Shown: positions 53,790 through 62,298 of the stretch, piece by piece
Layout: every line of letters begins with the position of its first letter
How positions within the stretch are numbered: position 1 is the first letter of the stretch
Assembly (NCBI GenBank): GCA_920105625.2
Contig: OV050030.1
Location: 103,757,698 to 103,821,697 of the forward strand
DNA from: Clusia tigrina
Taxonomy: Eukaryota > Arthropoda > Insecta > Diptera > Clusiidae
Length of the DNA stretch: 64,000 nt
Direction of reading: 5' to 3'
Notes under the pieces: generated by a model
Told to the model about the DNA's origin: nothing
Databases searched by the model: none
Seen by the model: only the letters and a program-made list of their open reading frames with translations
Made by a program: the position numbers and the translations under genes

Positions 53790-56700
53790 TCATGTTTCAG
53801 GAAACCATCCTGATACTTTGATGAACCTGGCTATGTCCCTAATATTAATGGATGACAGCTCTGTCAGGCTTGTAAGAAATGGGGCACCAAAGGTGCGAAT
53901 TCTTCTTCTGCTCAAGGATGGGCAGTGGCATAAGAGGTGGAAAACCGTCTCGTCCTCCTCCTCGAAGCCACAGCCTCGGCAAAAGTCATTTGAGGGTAGG
54001 CCCAGTCTTTCTGCGTGCTGTCCCATTATGCAGTGGCCGGTCAAAACCGACACAGTTGTCGACAGTGATACGCGATCAAGTCGAAGAAGTTGATTGGTTC
54101 TGTTTTTGTCCATGCTTGCCCAAGTTAGTCTAGCCGTGTGGCAGGATTCCTCGTTAGCCCAGGATTTGTAGGCGTCAGCCAGATATTTCCGTTTGACTTC
54201 GAGCTTGGATGTTGCCAGTGGAATGCCGATGTTTACAGAGGGGTGAATGTCGTGCATTAGCGTGCCTGCCTTGGCAAGCTCGTCCGCCTCGCAGTTTCCC
54301 GGGATTTCGCTGTGTCCGGGAACCCAGACTAGGTGCACCCGAGAGTAACTTGCGAGCTCATTTAAAGATGTTCGACATTCATGAACTAGTCTTGATGTGG
54401 CCAGGGAGCCAAAAAGAGATTTAATGGCGGCCTGGCTGTCTGAGAAGATAGATACGTCAACTGCGCCGATATCACTACTCAGCATCCATTTGGCTGCGTG
54501 GTAAATGGCCATGACCTCAGCTTGAAAAACGCTGCAATGGTCTGGGAGACGTAGGGAGATGTTTAAGTCCAGCTTGTCGGAATAAATACCGCTGCCGACT
54601 CTACCTCCAAGCTTGGAACCGTCGGTGTAGATTTCGACTGTTTCACCGACGATTCGGTTTTCTGAGGTCCAGTCGCTTCGACTTGGAATAGTGAGGTCGA
54701 ATTCCCTGTTCAAATCGGGATAGACCGACATATAATCGATAAAGTTGGGGACAGGTGGGTCCTGATTCAGAATTGAAGCATGGCCTGTCAGGGTTATGCG
54801 CCAGTGCGAAAGAACATTAAGTCTAATCGCTGTCAGCTTGGCTTGTTGCTTAACCAGGATCCCCGAGGGGAGCCAGTGCAGCATGGCAAAAAGGGCTTTC
54901 GTAGGTGTGCTACGAAGAGCGCCAGTGATCAGTAGAGCAATGGATCTTCTGATTTTATCAAGAGGTGTGATATTACAGGCTTTTTCAAGAGCTTGCCACC
55001 AGAAGACCGACCCGTATAACAGGTTTGGTTCAACGATGGCCGTGTAGAGCCAGAGCACGACTCGAGGACGAAGTCCCCATCGTGCACAAACTGCTCTTTT
55101 ACAGCAGTATATAGCGCATGTTGCCTTACGTGCCCTCTCAGCTAGATTGGCTTTCCAATTAAGCTTTGGGTCGAGAATCAGGCCTAAGTACTTAACGGGT
55201 GTGCTCAAAGAGAGCGGAGTGCCGTTTAGACTAGGCATTGTAAACTTTGGAATTTTGTACTTCCTAGTGAATAGCATAGTCTCGGTTTTGGATGGGTTAA
55301 CCCCAAGTTCGAATTCGCGACACCAGTTCGACACAATAGAGAGTGAATAGTACAGTTTTTCGGAAAGTGTTTGGGGGAATTTGCCGGATGCCGCGATTGC
55401 TATGTCGTCCGCATAGGCTATCACTTTGCATCCAGTAGATTCCAATCTCACCAGTAGTGTGTTAACTGCCAGGTTCCAGAGGAGGGGTGATAAAACACCC
55501 CCTTGTGGCGTGCCCCTGTTAACCACCCTCCTGGATTGGGCACTGCCGATCGTGGAAGTGATGATCCTAGATTTTAGTAGAAGCTCTATAAATTTAAGAA
55601 GACCTGAATTCAGGTTAAGATTATAGAGTGCGGAGATGACAGCGTTGGGGCATACATTGTTGAATGCTCCCTCGATGTCCAGAAATATGGCAAGTGTGAA
55701 TTCCTTGTACGCCAAGGATTTGTCAACTTGAGAAATGAGAGAATGAAGTGCTGTCTCAACCGATTTGCCTTTAGAGTAAGCGTGTTGAGATACAGAGAGA
55801 AGAGAAGGGTTGATCGATGTCCTGATATGTAGGTCAAGAGCTCTTTCTAGAACCTTAAGAAGAAAGGATGTTAGACTTATGGGTCTGTAATCCTTAGGTT
55901 TGGTGTGCGAGGCCTTCCCAACTTTTGGTATGAAGACGACCCGAGCCGTGCGCCAGCGTAAGGGAATGTATTGCAGTCTGAGGCTTGCATTATATATTTG
56001 AAGCAGCCATGGAAGGATAATCTCTTCCCCATTTTGGATATCGGCAGGAATGATGCCGTCCGGTCCGGGGGACTTGTATGGCTTAAAGGTTTGAATGGAC
56101 CATTCAAGGTGACTTTTTGTCACTTGGAATGTGGGGAGGGTATCATGCGAAACCTGCTCCACCTGGTAGAGTGCTTGATCCGCTGAGGCTAAACTCCCTG
56201 GGAAGTGGGTGTCTAGCAGGATATCAAGGGTTTCGGCACTTGAGTGAGTCCAGCTGCCATCTGGTTTTTGGATACAGTCAAGGGCTTTGTTAGAGGAGTG
56301 GAGAATTTTACGAAGACGGCTAGCCTCGGACGTCGATTCAATGCTTTCGCAAAATTCCCTCCATGACGCTCGTTTCCCTCGCCTATTGGCGTATTTCAAC
56401 TCTTTTTGTTTATTTTTGAAAGGGGCCCACTCAGCTGTAACTTTAGCTTTGTTGAAAAGCATTCTACAAGTTTTGCGAAGACTTGCAATTTCCGAGTTCC
56501 ACCACGGAGGTTTAGGTTTGCCCCGTGGTTCGGGAGTGATGCAAGAAATGTGAGTGGCTTTTTTAAAAGCTGTGGACAGATCGTCGACCGCCCGATCAAT
56601 GTCGGGACAGTTGTGGATAATAGGGGGAGTCGTTGCTAAGCATGACCCCAGTTTGAGCCGGAAAAGAGGCCAGTTCGTGTTTTTTCTATTGACTGGTATA

Positions 56701-56831
56701 AGAGATTCTGTATTGCCTGTAGTCTCCCTCAAGTCAATGTTAAAGGTGATATAGCAGTGGTCCGAAAAGGAGCATTCCTGTGAGACGAACCAATTGCTTA
56801 TCATGTTGGAGTAGTTATCGCTGACGAGGGT
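53790..56831 (-). pseudogene. LOA-like ORF2, main part: endonuclease C-terminus, reverse transcriptase, RNase H
   Basis: This is the polymerase part of ORF2, which would nick the target and copy the element RNA. Counting from the first ATG (56,804; 1,004 aa): endonuclease SDH at residues 14-16; the fingers motif YKSPGPDG near 243; RT motif A FLDIEGAFNN with D376; motif B GTPQGGVLSP at 431-440; the YADD active site at 464-467; motif D GVNPSKTE near 501; YLGLILDPKLNW near 539. RNase H follows: D728 (YTDGS), E763, D789 and the HSEIPGNCEADELAKAG region with H831 and D841. A CCHC motif (C942-x2-C945, H956-x4-C961) closes the protein. All catalytic residues I can place in RT and RNase H are kept. 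The frame is open upstream of the ATG to the deletion point near 56,831, reading TLVSDNYSN, so the ATG is not the true start. Confidence 0.93.
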
Positions 56832-57334
56832 GCAATGCCTAAGTTATTTGAAATGATAAAGTCGAAAAGACACTCACCTCGATCATTTGTGCCGGAGCTG
56901 CCCCATATTTCGTGATGGGCATTGGCATCGGCGCCGATAATTACCGGAATCTGTTTCTGGTGGGCTACAGCAACCATTTGCTTCAGTATGTTTGGTGGCG
57001 GGGAGTCGCCATAGTCATGAGCCATGTAGTTCGAGGAGATCCAGAAAGTCCGTGGACCCATTTCAATGACCATGGCCACATTGTCTTTGTCACTGAATCT
57101 AGGGAGTAAAAGAGCGTTAACGCTGTTTTTTACCAGAATGCAGGATCTTGGTTTACCTTGATCCTCGATATATACCATACGATATCCGTATGCATTGAGT
57201 CCAAAAACCCGGTCATTTATGACCCAAGGTTCTTGGACGAGAATGAGCTCCTCCCCTATATCCGACAGGCGGAGAAGCAGGGCTGCCGAGGCAGTTTTCG
57301 AATGCTGAAGGTTAATCTGTAGTACCTTCAGCAT
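56801..57334 (-). pseudogene. LOA-like ORF2, N-terminal endonuclease part
   Basis: This is the first 177 codons of ORF2, the AP-endonuclease-like domain that nicks target DNA. The start ATG at 57,334 lies inside the end of ORF1 (23-nt overlap, +1 frame). Visible motifs are LQINLQHSKTA with N8, LVQEPWV with E35, SSNYMAHD near 100-107, and GADANAHHEIWGS with D136 and N138. After NNLGIA the reading enters a wrong frame and stops at 56,801-56,803. The correct frame resumes near 56,831 with TLVSDN, so the usual stretch leading to the T-x-D-L-T-type motif is missing. I infer an out-of-frame deletion of the order of 20 codons. The endonuclease, and the full ORF2 product, would not be made from this copy. 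Confidence 0.9.
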
Positions 57335-58790
57335 TGTCTGGAAGATTGATTATAGTGGAATTCAACTCTTCCTCTTCGGTCATTGGAGAGATGTATCCAC
57401 CAGCCGCATCCGTATCCATGTGGTCGAAGAATTCTCCGACCAGTTCGGAAGTTGAGAAGCGGCTGCTTCTGGTTGTAACGGAGCACATACTCTCATTGTC
57501 ACTACCCGACAAAGGGGTGAGAGCCGGGCCCGAGCAGCTAGGCTCTTTGGCAGTGGCTTGTGGGACAGCACCAGCTGGGGGAGGCTGTTGGGGGGCTTGG
57601 GCATCGCACTTGTAGATGCGGAGAGTGATGGCTCCAAAGCCATAATTAATCACCCCCTCGCGGGAGTTGATGGGAACAAGGGATTGCTCGTTCAAAATGA
57701 TGGTGACCTCACGCAAAGTGCCTTTGGGGTCACCAACTTTCGCGACCTTCCAGCCATCGGTGGGAAGATCGGTGTTGCTGAGCTTGAGGATCTTTAAGAT
57801 TGCCTCGGGCTCAGAGGGCTCGGCAGGAAGCCATGTTTTGGAGCGAGGGCGTTGGGGAACCTGGTCCAAAGGTACAGCGTTGAGCTGTGCACCCGGCCAT
57901 ATCTCACCTACCCTATTGATCGCTACCTTGTATAGATCCGCCGAGCGTTGGTCCGAGCAAGATATGATCTTGATATTTCCTTGATACCACCCTGCGTCAC
58001 GGCAGCTGGGTGAAGGACCAGGGTTGAGGGACATAACCTCAACGAAAATTGGTAACAGTGCCATTTCGACCTGTCTCCAATTGGCATTAGTAATGGTCCC
58101 ATCGGCATTGGCAGAGTCGACCACAGCCCATGTGAGGCTCTCTTTCACAATCTCACTAAGCGGTTTGGAGAGCTTAGGCTTGGGAGTAGCCAGCCTTACG
58201 CGCTTAGGGATGCTTTGGGTGGATTGGCCCGGGCGATCGGCTGATCTCTGCCTCTTGGGGTTACCGGCTTCTTGTGCAGTGGAGGAGTGGACACGCACAT
58301 CAGCGTGTGCTTTTGCCCACTCAAGCTTGCCCTTGTCGTATTCTGACAGTTGAGATGGTTCTGAAGCGTTGAGCCTCGTCAAAATACGGTAAGCCGCTCT
58401 ACGCGTTCTGTACGCCCTTGTACTCGGGTTCACGTTGGTAGGTGCACCTGAAGGAGGAGCGGTACGAGGAGCAGTTACCATCGACTTGTGAGGCAATATC
58501 GAGGCGTTTGCTGAAGAGGGCTTAGGCGGAGCGACTGCTGCTGGTTTGTGAGTCAATACCCTAGCAGCCGCTGAAGAGCCTGGGGACAGCGAAGAGCTCT
58601 TGGGTGGCTTATTAGCCGAAGCTGTGGTGCTTGTTGAAGGGGCAGTGCTTATGCTGCTTGTCTTCGAACCAAGGGCGGGGGTGTTGCTGGTGGGCATTTG
58701 CCTAGCCAGGGTTTTGCGCGTCCCTGAGGGGATATGCGCGGAAATTTTGTTTGTGTTTGTGTTTGTGTTTTTATTTTTTGTTGTGTCCAT
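57312..58790 (-). CDS. LOA-like ORF1 protein (DUF4780-like domain)
   Basis: ORF1 of the LINE, 492 aa from the ATG at 58,790. An in-frame TTG lies seven codons upstream but ATG is the likelier start. The first 200 residues are low-complexity, rich in Ser, Thr, Ala, Pro and basic residues. They begin with a KNKNTNTNTNK run encoded by a TGTTTG-type microsatellite. A globular domain follows at about residues 210-395 (PLSEIVKESLTWAVVDS, then WRQVEMALLP, SRSKTWLP-like and GAITLRIYKC segments). It resembles the DUF4780 domain of insect transposon ORF1 proteins; this match is from memory and unverified. The tail is acidic (EEEEL). I see no zinc knuckles. The presumed role is binding element RNA in a ribonucleoprotein. 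The frame is intact, unlike ORF2. Confidence 0.85.
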   Translation of the reverse strand: MDTTKNKNTNTNTNKISAHIPSGTRKTLARQMPTSNTPALGSKTSSISTAPSTSTTASANKPPKSSSLSPGSSAAARVLTHKPAAVAPPKPSSANASILPHKSMVTAPRTAPPSGAPTNVNPSTRAYRTRRAAYRILTRLNASEPSQLSEYDKGKLEWAKAHADVRVHSSTAQEAGNPKRQRSADRPGQSTQSIPKRVRLATPKPKLSKPLSEIVKESLTWAVVDSANADGTITNANWRQVEMALLPIFVEVMSLNPGPSPSCRDAGWYQGNIKIISCSDQRSADLYKVAINRVGEIWPGAQLNAVPLDQVPQRPRSKTWLPAEPSEPEAILKILKLSNTDLPTDGWKVAKVGDPKGTLREVTIILNEQSLVPINSREGVINYGFGAITLRIYKCDAQAPQQPPPAGAVPQATAKEPSCSGPALTPLSGSDNESMCSVTTRSSRFSTSELVGEFFDHMDTDAAGGYISPMTEEEELNSTIINLPDNAEGTTD

Positions 58791-59252
58791 GCAATAAGGG
58801 TCCCCACTCAAAGCCGCTATCTCAGTCCGAACGTGTGGTCACTAAATATGGTCCCATGGTTATCTGTGCAAGCAGGGAGGCCATGCGAGGGTTGGCACAA
58901 GCCCTTATGGGGTCAAGTGCTCAGAGCCAGACCAGTGCTAATCGGGAGTTCCACTCAACCGAACCCACACTACCGACCTAACGGTAACAGACGTCGAACG
59001 TACTTTGAGGCCTGCCAAGGTTTTAACGGGACGGGGGCAGCTGCAACCTTAGACTGGAGCCGTTCACACTCAAGTTTCACCTTGGTGCTACCGTGACAAA
59101 AGACAGCTAGGTCCAGAAAATTACAGCTACCAGCCCAGGGCAATCAGAACAGTTACATTGGTCCAAAGAGAAGTCCGGGAACGAAGGATGGGGGTCGTGC
59201 CATTTGGTGCTACTGAACTCCCGTGCAAGAAAACAGCAGCACCTGGGGGAGT
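58791..59252 (-). other. 5' UTR of the LOA-like element
   Basis: About 460 bp between the 5' ribozyme and the ORF1 ATG on the minus strand. It is clearly less AT-rich than the satellite. No credible coding frame is present; short open frames on the + strand here are shadows. LINE 5' UTRs usually carry the internal promoter, but I cannot point to a specific core element. Confidence 0.7.
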
Positions 59253-59310
59253 GTAGACCATTTAGCGTAACCCAGGGTGCACCGCGTGGAGGCGGTCTAC
59301 ATTACACCCC
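59253..59310 (-). ncRNA. HDV-like self-cleaving ribozyme at the LINE 5' end
   Basis: The minus strand from 59,310 folds as a double pseudoknot of the hepatitis delta type. P1: GGGGUGU (59,310-59,304) with GCACCCU (59,280-59,274), 7 bp, including the G1-U wobble expected at the cleavage site. J1/2: AAU. P2: GUAGACC (59,300-59,294) with GGUCUAC (59,259-59,253), extendable by one U-A pair. P3: GCC (59,293-59,291) with GGU (59,283-59,281). L3: UCCACGC (59,290-59,284), one base different from the delta-virus loop, so its CC can form P1.1 with the GG at 59,273-59,272. J4/2: CUAA then AU (59,265-59,260), fitting the C-N-R-A rule with C59,265 as candidate catalytic base. P4 is very short or absent. 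Cleavage before G1 would set the transcript 5' end. Such ribozymes are known at the 5' ends of R2 and some other LINE clades. Activity here is inferred. Confidence 0.8.
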
Positions 59311-59321
59311 GAGTCACCCTA
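59311..59321 (+). repeat. Target-site duplication of the LOA-like element, right copy
   Basis: The sequence gagtcacccta is identical to 53,610-53,620. It lies directly beside G1 of the ribozyme on the minus strand. To its right the Jockey gag sequence resumes (tgcaacctcaaaattt). Confidence 0.92.
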
Positions 59322-59468
59322 TGCAACCTCAAAATTTAGAAACGTTAATATTTAACTTGTCTCAGTGTTACTAACTTCATGGCCTCGATGCAATCTATGA
59401 TTCAAGAGCTTGTACATAACCAAAACTTACTTATGAAACATCTACTTTCACAAAAATTAATGTTCTAA
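59322..59468 (+). pseudogene. Jockey-type gag C-terminus, after the insertion
   Basis: This is the rest of the interrupted ORF1. Continuing the gag frame across the target-site duplication gives PMQPQNLETLIFNLSQCY and then a stop. A second frame, open at 59,379-59,468, reads MASMQSMIQELVHNQN then LLMKHLLSQKLMF and stops at 59,466-59,468. That Met/Gln-rich helical tail is typical of Jockey-clade ORF1 ends, so the true gag frame shifts by one base somewhere in 59,323-59,379. The tail overlaps the start of the ORF2 frame, as in related elements. Confidence 0.75.
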
Positions 59469-62132
59469 AAATATGTCACTGGAATGCTAACGGTATTAAC
59501 CAACACAAAATTGAATTAAAAAATTTTCTAGACAGTATAGACATCATGCTTATCTCAGAAACATATTTAACTGTAAAATATAACTTCAAACTAGCAGGCT
59601 ATAATTTTTACTCAACAAACCACCCACAAGGAAAAGGTTATGGTGGTACGGGAATTCTAATTAAGTCTCGATTAAAGCATTACTTTCTGGAATCCTATGC
59701 AAAAAAAAACATCCATTCTACTTCCATCTCTTTACAGTGTTGGGGTGAGCCAATAGTAATTTCATCAGTCTACTGTCCTCCTAAGTTTCCAATTTCCACA
59801 ACCGATTTTGTTTCTTTCTTTCAATCGCTCGGTAACAAATTTCTCTCTTCCGGACACTTCAATTATAAACATACCTACTGGGGCTCACGGTTAATCAACC
59901 CTAAAGGGAAGCAATTGTTTAATGCGCTGATAGACTCTCGGAATGGTGTAGACTTTGTATCATCTGGAAAACCTACATACTGGCCAACTGATCAATGAAA
60001 AATTCCCGATCTTATTGACTTTGGCATAACTAAAAATATTGAAAGGTGTTTCTTGGAGACCGAGCCCTCTTTCGACTTATCATCCGATCACTCACCGGTG
60101 ATAATATATTTTAAAAAAATACCAGAGTTCATTGAAAAAACAATAAAACTGACCTCCAAGAAAACAAACTGGCTCAAATATCGCAAATATATTAGTACCG
60201 ACGTGTGCATTAAAACAAAACTTAAGAGTGGAGAGGACATTGAATCAGCGACGCAGGCTCTTGGTTCAATAATAAAAGCAGCTGCTATTAGTGCCACGCC
60301 CGCACAAAACTCAACTAAAACTAACGCGAGGCACACTACGTCACACTATGTGGAATGCCTCATTAGAGAAAAGAGGAGATTAAGGCGTGAATGGCAAAAA
60401 TACAGATCTCCAGCACGAAGAGTAAAATTAAAGTAATTACAAAATCAGCTGAAAAACACTCTACGGGAGGAAAAGGAAGAAAACCTTAATAAGTACCTTG
60501 AAGATTTGGCTCATCTCAAAGTCACCAATTACTCACTCTGGAGAGCGACAAGAATGGTTAAAACACCAAAGGATAGTGAATCGCCTCTAAGACAAAGCGC
60601 TGGAACTTGGGCAAAAACAGAAGAAGAAAAAGGCAACTTCTTTGCAGCCCATCTGAGGTCAGTATTTCAACCTAACCCGCCTTCCTGCAACAACACTAGC
60701 ATACAGAACTTTTCAATTACGAAGTCAGCAGTACAAATTCATTTCAAACCAAAGGAAGTTATACGCCTATGTACAACGAGTCTAAACGCAAAAAAGGCAC
60801 GTGCTTGTGACCTAATTTCCAATAAAATGGTAATTAGGTCAATTGCCGCAAATAGCTCTAATACATCTCACACACATTTTTAACGCAATACTCCGTCTGG
60901 GCTACTTCCCTACAACATGGACAACATCGGAAATAATAATGATTCCAAAACCCGGAAAAGACCCTACTCAGGTATCTTCTTATCAGCCCATAAGTCTCCT
61001 GCTAACGCTCTCTAAAACGCTCGAACGCTTATTGCTGGAAAAATTAGCACCTAAGCTCGATTTAATCATTCCTCACCACCAATTTGGTTTCCGCAAACAT
61101 CATGGAACTATTGAGCAGGTGCAACGTATTGCCTCTGAAATAAGGCGAGCATTTGAACAGAGGATGTACTGCTCCGGAATATTCCTTGACGTCGCACAAG
61201 CCTTTGACAAAGTCTGGCACGAAGGACTCATATATAAAATTAAAAAACTTCTGCCAAAAAGTTCGCATAAGATTCTGGAGTCATATTTAACAAATCGCAA
61301 ATTTAGGGTTAAATATAAAGAATTTGTAACGCCAGACTTTGAAATGATGGCTGGAGTACCACAAGGTAGTGTGCTTGGACCTATGCTTTACACTCTGTAC
61401 ACTTCCGATCTGCCAACGGATAAAAACCTCGTTACCTCGTTACCTTTCGCTGACGACACAGCTATCCTGAGCTCGCACCTAAATCCATGGATAGCCTCCC
61501 GGGATTTAGAGGAACACCTTAAAAAAATAGAAAGTTGGCTAGCAGATTGGCGCATCAAAGTAAATGAGCAAAAAACTGTACATGTGACATTTACTCTTAA
61601 GCCCAATTCTTGTCCGGCAGTCTCCTTAAATGGCATTGTAATCCCGCAAGCAACAGAGGTTAAATACTTAGGAGTACATTTTGAACGACGGCTCACCTGG
61701 AAAAAACATATAAAAGCCAAGAAAATGCAAATGAAACTCAAGGCAAGTTCCTTGTATTGGCTTACCAACCGCAAATCAAAACTGCGTTTAGAGTATAAAG
61801 TACTTATATACAAGGCTGTAATTAAACCGATTTGGACTTATGGTATTCAGATATGGGGCACTACTAGTGCATCAAACTTGCAAATTATTCGAAGGGCTCA
61901 ATCGAAAATTCTGAGAACGATCAGCGGCGCTCCATGGTTCGTCAGAAACGAAAAAATTCACCGCGACCTTAATACAGCACCCGTTGAAGAAGAACTCGCA
62001 GTTTTAAAAACAAAATACCAATTCAAACTTCAGTGTCATCCTAACGAACTAGCAAGGAATCTGCTTCATAGGATGAATACATCTCGACTTAAAAGGCCAC
62101 TTTTTTTAAAACATAGAGTTTCTTTATATTAA
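59420..62132 (+). pseudogene. Jockey-type ORF2 (endonuclease-reverse transcriptase), decayed
   Basis: This is the pol gene of the Jockey-clade LINE. The frame opens at 59,420 and reads INVLKICHWNANGIN; its first ATG, 59,546, lies inside the endonuclease, so the native start codon appears lost. Endonuclease motifs: WNANG, ISETYL, then SGHFNYKHTYWGSR, where the usual catalytic Asp of the GDFN-type motif is His (CAC, probably from GAC), and SSDHSPVI. Lesions: an in-frame TGA at 59,996-59,998, an in-frame TAA at 60,434-60,436, and a one-base frameshift within about 60,838-60,843. RT then runs open to 62,132: motif A FLDVAQAFDKVWH, motif B GVPQGSVLGP, FADD active site (residues 202-205 of the last open block), and YLGVHFERRLTW. 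SSYQPISLL has Gln where Arg is usual. No RNase H domain follows, as expected for this clade. Confidence 0.92.
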
Positions 62133-62298
62133 TATTTTTATATCTATTTTTTTTCTACATAATTTATATAATACTTGAACTAAAATTGCTCTAAGCACTG
62201 GCGCGGAGCATCAATTTATTTATTAGTTGTAAGCTTTGTAAAACTATTGTTGGTTTCGATTGAAAAGATCCATGTTGAATCTAAAAAAAAAAATAAAA
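62133..62298 (+). other. Jockey 3' UTR and A-rich tail
   Basis: About 150 AT-rich bases follow the pol stop, ending in ctaaaaaaaaaaataaaa (62,281-62,298). This A-rich tail is the LINE 3' end. Satellite sequence begins at once with tttgattgttcc. The final A may belong to either side. Confidence 0.85.

Larger units (their letters stand above)
53621..59310 (-). mobile_element. LOA-like LINE, near full length, inserted in the Jockey gag
   Basis: A 5.69-kb non-LTR retrotransposon on the minus strand: 5' HDV-like ribozyme and UTR (59,310 to 58,791), ORF1 (58,790 to 57,312), ORF2 overlapping by 23 nt (57,334 to 53,790), and a short 3' UTR ending in tacc/ccta repeats with no poly(A). The APE-type endonuclease, RT, RNase H and C-terminal CCHC order, the RNase H domain and the LQINLQHSKTA start suggest the LOA clade; a related R1/I-group clade is the alternative. 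It is flanked by an 11-13 bp direct repeat and splits a Jockey-type element, so it is the younger of the two. Only one lesion is seen, an out-of-frame deletion in the endonuclease. Confidence 0.92.
53063..62298 (+). mobile_element. Jockey-clade LINE, 5'-truncated, interrupted by a second LINE
   Basis: A non-LTR retrotransposon remnant lies in the satellite. Its own sequence is 53,063-53,620 and 59,322-62,298, about 3.5 kb once the insertion is removed. Reading 5' to 3' on the + strand it holds the middle of gag (pre-zinc-knuckle region and three zinc knuckles), the gag C-terminus, an endonuclease/reverse transcriptase gene of Jockey type (FADD active site), a short 3' UTR and an A-rich tail with an AATAAA-like end. 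It starts inside gag, so it is 5'-truncated, as is usual for target-primed insertions. It is inactive: frameshifts, nonsense codons and a mutated endonuclease residue are visible. I see no clear target-site duplication. Confidence 0.93.

Noticed and set aside
53683..56599. Plus-strand and alternative minus-strand open frames across the LOA-like ORF2
   Set aside because: They overlap a long frame with clear RT and RNase H motifs, have no recognisable domain, and are frame shadows.
58791..58811. Upstream TTG start for ORF1
   Set aside because: The seven extra codons begin with TTG; the ATG at 58,790 is the first standard start and is followed directly by the low-complexity N-terminus.
57334..59096. 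Plus-strand open frames over ORF1 and the 5' UTR, including one rich in CVCVCV
   Set aside because: They are shadows of ORF1; the Cys/Val run is the reverse reading of the TGTTTG microsatellite.
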